A stretch of 29,222 nucleotides of DNA, from the NCBI GenBank assembly GCA_020721745.1, contig DYMC01000004.1, forward strand, positions 1-29,222, in the 5' to 3' direction. Position numbers and translations under genes: made by a program. The stretch comes from Lentisphaera sp. GTDB lineage: Bacteria > Verrucomicrobiota > Lentisphaeria > Victivallales > GWF2-50-93. Positions within the stretch are counted from its first letter, which is position 1; each line of letters begins with the position of its first letter. Below are positions 16,831 through 23,354 of this stretch, piece by piece. Under the pieces are notes generated by a model that was not told the DNA's origin, made no database searches, and saw only the letters and a list, made by a program, of their open reading frames with translations.

Positions 16831-17903
16831 CGGGGTTCCGGCTGGACCTCGACCAAGTCTCTCTCCCTGAGGAAGCGGTTGCCCTCGACGACGAGCTCTT
16901 CGCCGGGGGAGAGTCCCGCGGCGAGGACGGCCCTGTCTCCAGTAAAAAAGGCCAGCTTGACTTCCCTCTGGTATGCGCGGCCATCCTTCACAATGAAGAC
17001 ATAATGTCCGCCGTATCTGGGGATGATCGCCACCACGGGTATGGAGATGGCATCCTGGACGACCCGCCTGACGAGGCGGACGCGCGCGATCATGCCTGGT
17101 CTCAGCTTTAGGTTCGGATTTGGTATTTCCACCTCCGCGCGATAGGCGAGGGTGCCGCTGTCGGCGGCCAGTGATATGAAGGATACGGTGCCTTCGAATT
17201 TATCCGTCGGGCGCGAGTCGAAGGAGTATGATACGACTGTTCCGGGCGAGACTGCGCCGACATCCCGTTCCGGAATGTGGAAGACGAGCTTTACCACGTC
17301 GGATTTTTCGAGTCTGGCGACCTTTTTTCCTGAGGAGAGGTGTTCGCCGAGCTCTACCGAGATGTCGTCTATGCATGCGTCTATCGGGCTGCGGATTTCG
17401 CATCGGTCCAGGCGGGTTTTGGCGGCGTCATGCTCGGCCTTTGCCATGTTTCTCTCGAAGAGCGCGTCCTCGTAGTCCTTTTCGGATATGGTTTTGGACC
17501 CGAAGAGGGATTTCTGGCGTTTCAGATTTGATTCGGCCGATTCGAGGTGGGCGAGTGCACGTGCTTCTTCGGCCTTGTATATCCTCTCGTCGAGGCGGAG
17601 GATGAGCTGGCCTGTCTTCAGGCATTGTCCGTCCCTTGCGGCGATCTCCACCACGGTTCCGTCCTGTTCGGCGGATATCTCGACCGTGGAGAGGGATTCG
17701 ATTATGCCGAAGGTGTCGAGGATGTCCTCCACCTTGGATGCGGATAGCTCGATCGCCCTGACTGGTATCCTGCGTTCGGCCGCCCCGTTCCCTGCATTCT
17801 TCTTTTCGCAGGAGGCGAATGCGACGATGGCCACGACGAGCAGAGCCGTGCGGCGCAAGAGGTGCAAGATGTCTTCACCGGAACTGCTCTGCATCGTTCT
17901 CAT
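16827..17903 (-). CDS. RND efflux periplasmic adaptor lipoprotein (membrane fusion protein)
   Basis: A 358-residue adaptor that links the RND pump to an outer membrane channel. Its signal sequence ends in a lipobox-like AFASC (Cys32 after a hydrophobic run), so it is probably a lipoprotein. Then come the biotinyl-lipoyl half motif (VEISAEQDGTVVEIAARDGQCLKTGQLILRLDE, about 70-105), a coiled-coil hairpin (about 110-165), the second lipoyl half (CEIRSPIDACIDDISVELGEHLSSGK), and beta-barrel and membrane-proximal domains ending near RPGMIARVRLVRRVV and AGLSPGEELVVEG. The start at M1 is uncertain; M4 is equally possible. It lies 11 nt after the DA1-like gene, so the three minus-strand genes probably form one transcript. 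Confidence 0.9.
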   Translation of the reverse strand: MRTMQSSSGEDILHLLRRTALLVVAIVAFASCEKKNAGNGAAERRIPVRAIELSASKVEDILDTFGIIESLSTVEISAEQDGTVVEIAARDGQCLKTGQLILRLDERIYKAEEARALAHLESAESNLKRQKSLFGSKTISEKDYEDALFERNMAKAEHDAAKTRLDRCEIRSPIDACIDDISVELGEHLSSGKKVARLEKSDVVKLVFHIPERDVGAVSPGTVVSYSFDSRPTDKFEGTVSFISLAADSGTLAYRAEVEIPNPNLKLRPGMIARVRLVRRVVQDAISIPVVAIIPRYGGHYVFIVKDGRAYQREVKLAFFTGDRAVLAAGLSPGEELVVEGNRFLRERDLVEVQPEPR

Positions 17904-17914
17904 TGTGTATAGTC

Positions 17915-18937
17915 CTAGTTGTTTTTATCCCGGAAATACGAGTGGAGGGCCTCCATGGGGGGCGAGGATTTTTCCGAGGCCTTCCTGACCATCCTGAAGC
18001 CGTCGCCGTAGACGGGGTCTTTATTCTCCTCGATCATCCTGTTAAGTCCTTTCTGTCCGTGGATCTCGTTGACCCTCCATGCGACATATTGGGCCCAGCC
18101 CTCCTTGATCTTGAGATCGGTGATCCCGGGGTAATATTCCTGCATCCAGTCGTGCCCGAGCTCGTGGGCGGCGACCTCGATGAACTTCCGTCTGGACATG
18201 TGCGAGAGCATGTATATGTTGTAGTTTCTGGTCACGTTGACGGTTTTGCTTGTCTTGTATCCGCGTGTGACGGTGGTGGTTTCCGTCTCTTCGATGTATC
18301 TGAAGAGTCCGAGTTCGATGCCTTGCTGGTTCTGCGGGGAAATTTCGTCGAGGGTCTTCTGGTCCACCAGCTCGTATTCGATCTTGTGTTCGGTCTTGAG
18401 CTTGAGTTTGTCGGCCATGAGAGCCCTGACCTCGCCGATGAGCTTTACCGCTTCGTCCAGGCTGCCTACGGCATCCTTCGAGCAACTGGGGCAGATATGC
18501 CGTCCGTCGTAGAGCTTCGAGCAATTTGCCGGCAGGCCGCAGCAGAAGCATTTTGGCTTTGAAAGGCATTTCTCGCAGAAGAAAAGGTCTCCTTTCTCCG
18601 CCGATATTATCGCGCCCTTCTGTGATTTCGCGCCGCAGGCCGAGCAGGTCGGCCAAGTGGTCGAGATGCATTTCTCCGAACAGTAGAGCCTGCCGTCCGC
18701 GCCCTTGAGATAGCCTCCGGCAAGAGGTTTATTGCATATGCAGCACTTCGGAAGCGTTTTTTCGTAGCATGATTGGGAGCAGAATATTCTTCCGTCGCTT
18801 GATTTGAGAAACTTCATCCCCGGGCCTATGGTTTTTCCGCAGACCGCGCATTTTCCGGAGGACTGCGCGAGGGAGTCCGGCAGCAGGGTGCTGAAGAGAA
18901 CCGCCAGCATGCATAAAATGGCCAGAGAAAATCTCAT
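17915..18937 (-). CDS. Secreted LIM-like zinc-ribbon plus DA1-type metallopeptidase
   Basis: A 340-residue protein with a signal peptide (MRFSLAILCMLAVLFSTLLPDSLAQ, cleavage near 25). Residues 30-155 carry four Cys-rich zinc modules resembling LIM domains: C30xxC33...C53xxxC57; C65xxC68...C86xxxC90; C98xxC101...C121xxC124; C130...C149xxC152. The C-terminal half (about 160-340) has a zincin active site AAHELGHDW (His258, Glu259, His262), with a plausible third ligand in IKEGWAQY (Glu279). This order, LIM-like modules then a peptidase with HExxH...EG, is that of DA1, the plant ubiquitin-activated growth regulator, and its bacterial relatives. Plant DA1 is intracellular; this one is exported. 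The gene is the first of a run with the RND adaptor and pump. Substrate unknown. Domain calls are good; the DA1 label is from motif resemblance. Confidence 0.82.
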   Translation of the reverse strand: MRFSLAILCMLAVLFSTLLPDSLAQSSGKCAVCGKTIGPGMKFLKSSDGRIFCSQSCYEKTLPKCCICNKPLAGGYLKGADGRLYCSEKCISTTWPTCSACGAKSQKGAIISAEKGDLFFCEKCLSKPKCFCCGLPANCSKLYDGRHICPSCSKDAVGSLDEAVKLIGEVRALMADKLKLKTEHKIEYELVDQKTLDEISPQNQQGIELGLFRYIEETETTTVTRGYKTSKTVNVTRNYNIYMLSHMSRRKFIEVAAHELGHDWMQEYYPGITDLKIKEGWAQYVAWRVNEIHGQKGLNRMIEENKDPVYGDGFRMVRKASEKSSPPMEALHSYFRDKNN

Positions 18938-18994
18938 TGGGCTGTATTTTTTTCATTTTTTTCGGAGTAATATACTCTTTTGCACGAAAATTGC

Positions 18995-19022
18995 TTTACA
19001 AATTTGAAAATATAGATATTGT
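18995..19022 (+). promoter_or_regulatory. Putative promoter for the HPr gene in a divergent AT-rich spacer
   Basis: TTTACA (18995-19000), 16 nt, then TATTGT (19017-19022). The spacer 18938-19089 is much richer in A+T than its flanks and separates divergent genes. On the minus strand, TATATT within 18970-18975 could serve as a -10 for the DA1-like gene. Confidence 0.35.
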
Positions 19023-19089
19023 AACAATACTACAATCCCTTTTCAGGTGAATCGGCCGCATTTTTTATTGCGCGCAAGCCAGGGCTAAG

Positions 19090-19371
19090 ATGGAAGAACA
19101 GAAAAAATTCTCGGCGGAACTGGAGATCAAGAACACCCTGGGTCTCCATGCCAGGCCCGCCTCTCTCTTTGTCCAGATGGCCTCTATGTACGAATGCGAA
19201 GTCCTGGTCGAGAAGGATGGGGAGACCGTCAACGGGAAGAGTCTCATGGGGTTGCTGATGCTCGCCGCAGGCTATGGCAGCAAGATCCGTGTCACGACCA
19301 TAGGCGGCGATTCGGAATCCGCGTTTCTCGCCCTTGTCAACCTTGTGGACTCGAAGTTCGAGGAGGACTAG
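19090..19371 (+). CDS. HPr-like phosphocarrier protein of the PTS
   Basis: A 93-residue HPr-family protein, close to the usual 85-90. The phospho-accepting histidine is in NTLGLHARPAS (His20). The regulatory serine region is VNGKSLMGLLMLAA (Ser51), the site of HPr kinase/phosphatase in organisms that have it. No PTS enzyme I, EIIB or EIIC gene is near. With the HTH-EIIA protein at the left of the window it points to a regulatory PTS, where HPr and EIIA relay phosphate to control gene expression and not sugar uptake; that link is inference. Its last 35 bases overlap the end of the convergent methyltransferase gene. Confidence 0.93.
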   Translation: MEEQKKFSAELEIKNTLGLHARPASLFVQMASMYECEVLVEKDGETVNGKSLMGLLMLAAGYGSKIRVTTIGGDSESAFLALVNLVDSKFEED

Positions 19372-20149
19372 GGGCTCCGCCATCCTTCCGTTTCTCCGCC
19401 ATGATCGAGAAGTGTGTTCTCAGGCTCCTGGCCGGCAGCAGCCTGTTCGCCGCCTTCAGAGCTAGAAATGCGAGTTTCGCAATGCCTCTCCATTCGCTCC
19501 TGTCGGTCAGCCTGTAGCTGATCTTGATGTTCGAGAATCCGATCCTTTCCATCATGTCCGCCAGCTTTTCCGGGTTTATCCCCGGGGTGAAGACGTTGTG
19601 GTATTCCGCAAGATCGTTTCTGCGGCTTCCGAATCCGTGGACATTCCTGAAGCGCAGCCTGTATATGGGCCGGTAGAATCTGGTGAAGAAATAGTTCGGA
19701 TCGTGGTCGGTGTAGACGCAGCCGCCCGGCTTCAGAACCCTGTGTATCTCGCGGAAAAGCCTCTCGTGGGAGACGAGATGGTGGAGCAGGGCGTTCGCCG
19801 AGACGCAGTCGAAGGAATCGTCCTTGAACGGCAGGTTCTCCGCGTCCGACGAGGCGAATATAACTCCGGGGAATCTGCCCTTGATCCTGGAGAGCATCTT
19901 CTCGCTTATGTCCACGGCGAAGACCTTCCCGAATATTTTTTGCGAAATTCGCAGGAGATTTCCAGTGCCCGTGCCCAGGTCCAGATGGCTTCCGTTGCCG
20001 GAAGTTCCGGCGCAGGCCTGCAGCGCCTCGGCGCAGTGTCTCCTCCTGGTATCGTTGAAGATGCTTTCGTTGCGGTCGTATTCCTCGGGGGACATACTGT
20101 TGTAGACCTCCCTGTTGGAGGTCTTCACCAGTTTTTCAATGTCGTCCAT
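19337..20149 (-). CDS. Class I SAM-dependent methyltransferase
   Basis: A 270-residue protein with a Rossmann methyltransferase core. Motif I is HLDLGTGTGNL (55-65), the acidic residue of motif II is in VFAVDISEKML, and SSDAENLPFKDDSFDCVSANALLHHL is motif III/IV in the UbiE/Methyltransf_11 style. HRVLKPGGCVYTDHDPN follows. The C-terminal part (about 160-250) has no signature I recognise, so the substrate is unknown. The last 12 or so residues, rich in Pro and Ser, lie over the HPr gene and may not be conserved. It is the third gene of a run with rfbC and the zinc-ribbon gene (1 nt gap), which hints at envelope glycan or polysaccharide work. Confidence 0.82.
   Translation of the reverse strand: MDDIEKLVKTSNREVYNSMSPEEYDRNESIFNDTRRRHCAEALQACAGTSGNGSHLDLGTGTGNLLRISQKIFGKVFAVDISEKMLSRIKGRFPGVIFASSDAENLPFKDDSFDCVSANALLHHLVSHERLFREIHRVLKPGGCVYTDHDPNYFFTRFYRPIYRLRFRNVHGFGSRRNDLAEYHNVFTPGINPEKLADMMERIGFSNIKISYRLTDRSEWRGIAKLAFLALKAANRLLPARSLRTHFSIMAEKRKDGGAPSPPRTSSPQG
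19941..19953. repeat. TGCGAAATTCGCA near-palindrome, copy 4 (inside methyltransferase gene)
   Basis: Exact 13-bp copy, read on the minus strand as LRIS. A variant TGCGAGTTTCGCA lies at 19470-19482 in the same gene. Confidence 0.85.
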
Positions 20150-20150
20150 C

Positions 20151-20522
20151 TCACTCCTTCCGCTTGAAATCCCCGCAGTCGTCCATCGGGTTCACGTTCC
20201 TGTCGTGGAGTCCGCATTTGTCCCCGAACGGATGCTTTATGAAATGTGTGCAGTCCCTGCAGAATCGTTTTTCGGATTCACCGGCCTCGATTCGAGTTTT
20301 GATGGGAGTCTCGTTTTCATTGAGGAAGGCGGCCAGCGCGGATGCCTGGTGTGCCGCCTGCTGTTTGGTCTGCCCGTGGGCGGGCACGTCCGCGATTTTC
20401 GCGGAGCAGGAGGCGCAGGCCAATATCTCCCCTTTTTTCGTCCATCCGTCGAGGATGGCGACTTTCTTCAGGAACGAGTTTCTCCCGCATTTCGGGCACG
20501 TGATTTCGTCGCCAGGCTTCAT
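20151..20522 (-). CDS. Small zinc-ribbon protein of unknown function
   Basis: A 123-residue cytoplasmic protein with two Cys clusters. Residues 9-39 form a zinc ribbon: C9-P-K-C12, then C36-x-x-C39. Residues 88-116 form a second cluster, FCRDCTHFIKHPFGDKCG followed by MDDCGDF (Cys88, Cys91, Cys103, Cys116, with His93 and His97 nearby). The middle part is an Ala/Gln-rich helix. The start is fixed by an ATGA overlap with the end of rfbC (20519-20522). I do not recognise a named family; the tail CxxC...H...C...DDC resembles short metal-binding tails of uncharacterised bacterial proteins. It sits between rfbC and the methyltransferase, and its role there is unknown. Confidence 0.75.
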   Translation of the reverse strand: MKPGDEITCPKCGRNSFLKKVAILDGWTKKGEILACASCSAKIADVPAHGQTKQQAAHQASALAAFLNENETPIKTRIEAGESEKRFCRDCTHFIKHPFGDKCGLHDRNVNPMDDCGDFKRKE

Positions 20523-21064
20523 TCGAAGATGTCCTTCTGCATCACCAGCGGCGGGAAGGAGGCATCCCTCTCGATGACGATGGGATCTTTTATCGGCCAC
20601 TCGATCCCGATCGCAGGATCGTTCCAGCGGATGCCGCGCTCGTGCCGGGGGGAATAGTGAGAACTGCATTTGTAGGAGATAGTCGCGCCCTCGCCCAGCA
20701 CACAGAAGCCGTGCGCGAATCCAGGCGGTATGAGCATCTGCTTCCTGAAGGGGCCGGCCAGCCTTGCCCCGAACCACTTGCCGAAAGTCGGCGAACTTCT
20801 CCTGATGTCCACCGCAACATCGAATATCTCTCCTTCGATCACGCTGACCAGCTTTGCCTGCGCGCAGGGCGCTGTCTGGTAGTGAAGCCCCCTGATGACC
20901 TTGGCCGAAGACTTGGACACGTTGTCCTGGACGAAGTCGAAATTGACACCCAGTCCGCGGTATTTTTCCGCGGAGAAGCTTTCGCAGAAGAATCCCCGCC
21001 TGTCGGGGAAGATGTCCGGCTCGATGAGCATGACCCCTTCCAAATCGCACTTGATTATTTTCAT
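20519..21064 (-). CDS. rfbC: dTDP-4-dehydrorhamnose 3,5-epimerase
   Basis: A 181-residue cupin enzyme (RmlC/RfbC) that epimerises dTDP-4-keto-6-deoxyglucose at C3 and C5, the third step to dTDP-L-rhamnose. The start MKIIKCDLEGVMLIEPDIFPDRRGFF is canonical, with the substrate-binding DxRGxFxE region. VIRGLHYQ holds the catalytic His61, Lys71 lies in AQAKLVSV, and PPGFAHGF (His118) and SYKCSSHYSPRHERGIRWNDP complete the set. The length fits the family (about 180). The other dTDP-rhamnose genes (rfbA, rfbB, rfbD) are not in view. The gene heads a minus-strand run with the zinc-ribbon and methyltransferase genes, suggesting a role in surface polysaccharide. Confidence 0.93.
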   Translation of the reverse strand: MKIIKCDLEGVMLIEPDIFPDRRGFFCESFSAEKYRGLGVNFDFVQDNVSKSSAKVIRGLHYQTAPCAQAKLVSVIEGEIFDVAVDIRRSSPTFGKWFGARLAGPFRKQMLIPPGFAHGFCVLGEGATISYKCSSHYSPRHERGIRWNDPAIGIEWPIKDPIVIERDASFPPLVMQKDIFE

Positions 21065-21396
21065 CGGGCTTGCTTTATTTCAGTTTAATGTTAGGTTAAT
21101 ATAATTGACATGTGGACAAATAGAAATGGATTAAACCAGAAAGATAGCGATGAACCGTGTTTTATCAGTCTTCTTGATTTTGTTGAGTTTCTTCAGGACG
21201 GCGTTTTCGGCAGTGTGCCGCAGGGCCGCCTCCTATGTGGAATTCCTCCTTCCCGCCGTTGGGCGCGAGGTCTTTTCGCCGCCTCGCATGGCGCTGCAGC
21301 GTCTTCCGGTTAGAGATGGGAGCTGCCCTCAGCACTGGTTGCGTCGAGACTGATACGGACGGTTCCATCCGCATTCCCTGCAATTTGGATGCAAAG
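21065..21396. other. Divergent spacer upstream of rarA with a possible short exported-peptide ORF
   Basis: This is the 332 bases between the starts of rfbC and rarA. The rfbC side is AT-rich and has TTGACA at 21105-21110 facing rarA, without a good -10. A short plus-strand frame (21150-21353, 67 residues) starts MNRVLSVFLILLSFFRTAFSA, which looks like a signal peptide, but the rest is Arg/Pro-rich and unlike a protein I know. Its ribosome binding site is weak. It may be real, or the 5' leader of the rarA message. The rarA frame is open from 21235, but without family homology before 21397. Confidence 0.3.
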
Positions 21397-22746
21397 ATGG
21401 AACAGAACCTGTTTGAAAACGAAATAGCTGCTGTGGCGGCCGCCGCGGGGGGGTGCGATGCCTCTCCAGGCTCCGCGCCTCCGCCTCCTCTTGCGGCCAG
21501 GCTGCGTCCATCCGGCTTCTCCCAGTTCTTCGGCCAGAGCCATGTCATCGGCGACGGCAAGCTTCTCCGCAGGGCGATAGAGTCGGACAGTTTCCACTCG
21601 ATAATCCTCTCCGGGCCTCCCGGATGCGGCAAGACAAGCCTGGCTGAGCTTGTCGCCGGAGTTACCGGTTCCGCCTTCATCCGCCTTTCCGGAGTTCTCT
21701 CCACTGTTGCCGACCTTCGCAAGGAGATAGCGGCCGCGGCGAACAGACTGCGCAATGGTCGCAGGACGATAGTCTTCATTGACGAGATACACCGTTTCAA
21801 CCGTGCCCAGCAGGACGTTCTTCTTCCGGACATTGAGAATGGGACGATACGCTTCATAGGCGCGACGACCCAGAATCCCTTCTTCTACGTGGTGGGGCCT
21901 CTCCTCTCGCGTTCCCTTCTTTTTAGGCTGGAGCCGCTTTCGGAGGGCGATGTGTCGGGGATAATCCGCAACGCCCTTTCCGACCCGAGGTCCTTTCCTG
22001 GGATGGATGTGGAGATTTCGGACGATGCCGTCCAATTCATCGCGGAGAACTGCGAAGGCGACGCAAGGCGCGCTCTCAACGCGCTTGAGATAGCAGTTCT
22101 CGCCGGGGCGAGGGATGGCTCCCGAGTGCGCGTATCGAAGGCCGACGCGGAGTCCTCGATGCAGGAGAAGGCGGTCGAGTACGGGGACGACGGCCACTAC
22201 GACACCGCCAGCGCGTTCATAAAGAGCATGCGCGGGAGCGATCCGGACTCGGCGGTCTACTGGCTGGCGAAGATGCTTCACGCCGGCGAGGACATAAGGT
22301 TCATCGCGCGCAGGATCGTGATTTTCGCATCGGAGGATGTTGGCAACGCCGACCCGCGCGCCCTCCAGCTTGCGGTCTCGGCAATGAAGGCCGTCGAGAT
22401 GATAGGCATGCCGGAGGCCAGGATAATCCTGTCCCAGGCGGTCACATACTGCGCATCCGCGCCGAAGAGCAACGCATCCTATCTGGCGGTGGACGCGGCC
22501 ATGAAGGATGTCAGGGAGAACAGGGTCCAGCCTGTCCCCCTGCATCTGCGGGATTCGCACTACAAGGGCGCCGCGCAGCTCGGGCACGGGGAGGGCTACA
22601 AGTATCCCCACGACCACGAGGGCGGGCATGTGGAGCAGGACTACATGTGCGTGAAGAAGGTTTACTATGAGCCGAAGGACAGTGGTTTCGAGACGAAGAT
22701 AAGGGAGAAGCTATCGAGGATCAGGAAGCCGGGGGGGCTGGAATGA
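21397..22746 (+). CDS. rarA: RarA/MgsA-type AAA+ ATPase (replication fork maintenance)
   Basis: A 449-residue clamp-loader-like AAA+ ATPase acting at stalled replication forks with SSB. Walker A is GPPGCGKTS (73-81), Walker B is IVFIDEIHRFNRAQQD (125-140), sensor 1 is IGATTQNPFF, and the arginine finger region is LLSRSLLFRLEPL. The C-terminal tetramerisation part has the family blocks YDTASAFIKSMRGSDPDSAVYWLAKML, FASEDVGNADPRALQ and LRDSHYKGAAQLGHGEGYKYPHD. The usual N-terminal PLAARLRP...GQ block sits at about 30-50, preceded by an Ala/Pro-rich stretch. ATG 21397 is chosen because residues upstream do not resemble the family. It overlaps the cyclo-ligase gene by ATGA. Confidence 0.92.
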   Translation: MEQNLFENEIAAVAAAAGGCDASPGSAPPPPLAARLRPSGFSQFFGQSHVIGDGKLLRRAIESDSFHSIILSGPPGCGKTSLAELVAGVTGSAFIRLSGVLSTVADLRKEIAAAANRLRNGRRTIVFIDEIHRFNRAQQDVLLPDIENGTIRFIGATTQNPFFYVVGPLLSRSLLFRLEPLSEGDVSGIIRNALSDPRSFPGMDVEISDDAVQFIAENCEGDARRALNALEIAVLAGARDGSRVRVSKADAESSMQEKAVEYGDDGHYDTASAFIKSMRGSDPDSAVYWLAKMLHAGEDIRFIARRIVIFASEDVGNADPRALQLAVSAMKAVEMIGMPEARIILSQAVTYCASAPKSNASYLAVDAAMKDVRENRVQPVPLHLRDSHYKGAAQLGHGEGYKYPHDHEGGHVEQDYMCVKKVYYEPKDSGFETKIREKLSRIRKPGGLE

Positions 22747-23354
22747 CACCGGAACTGAAGAAACTGAAGATGGCGGCGAGGAGGGAGATGATAGCCCGCC
22801 GGAAGGCGCTGCCTGCGAAATTCGCAGCCGAGGCTTCCGCCCGGATATGCGCCCGGCTCGGGGGGCTGGACCAGTTGGCCTCGGCATCCTCGATATGCGG
22901 CTATCATCCGGCCGCTGGCGAACCGGATGTCCTGCCCTACCTGGGCGGAGTGCTCCTGTCAGGCAGGAAGGTCTTTCTGCCGAAGGGTTCCCCGGGGACA
23001 TCCTCCTACGGGATGGTGTCGGTCGCGGATTTTGCGGGCGGGCTCTCGAGAGGCAGGTTCGGGATAATGGAGCCTGTTGGTGGGGAGCGGCTTGTGAGGG
23101 GAAATTCCGACGGGCTGGCCTGGCTCGTTCCGGGGACGGCGTTTTCGGCGGATGGTGGACGGATCGGCTTCGGAGGCGGGGCATACGACTCGCTTCTCTC
23201 CCGTTTTGGCGGGGTCAGGATAGGCGTCTGCTACCAGTTCCAGGTGCTTGACTCCGTCCCGGTAGAGCCTCACGATGTGAAGATGGATTATGTGATAACG
23301 GAGGAGAGGACATATGGATGCGATGAAACAAACAACAAGGAGAACTTGCGATGA
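22743..23354 (+). CDS. 5-formyltetrahydrofolate cyclo-ligase
   Basis: A 203-residue enzyme (MTHFS/YgfA family) that uses ATP to convert 5-formyl-THF to 5,10-methenyl-THF, recycling a folate storage form. It begins with the basic helix KKLKMAARREMIARRKALP; the ATP/substrate motif LVPGTAFSADGGRIGFGGGAYDSLL (about 129-152) is the family signature, and the closing VPVEPHDVKMDYVITEE is typical. Length fits (about 190-200). ATGA overlaps link it to both rarA and rny. In many bacteria this gene neighbours RNA genes such as ssrS (6S RNA); no such gene is visible here. The motif TGCGAAATTCGCA occurs at 22814-22826. Confidence 0.9.
   Translation: MTPELKKLKMAARREMIARRKALPAKFAAEASARICARLGGLDQLASASSICGYHPAAGEPDVLPYLGGVLLSGRKVFLPKGSPGTSSYGMVSVADFAGGLSRGRFGIMEPVGGERLVRGNSDGLAWLVPGTAFSADGGRIGFGGGAYDSLLSRFGGVRIGVCYQFQVLDSVPVEPHDVKMDYVITEERTYGCDETNNKENLR
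22814..22826. repeat. TGCGAAATTCGCA near-palindrome, copy 5 (inside cyclo-ligase gene)
   Basis: Exact 13-bp copy, read as P-AKFA-A. Confidence 0.85.

Noticed and set aside
21310..22629. 439-codon minus-strand frame opposite rarA
   Set aside because: It is antisense to Walker A and B motifs of rarA, with no recognisable domain.
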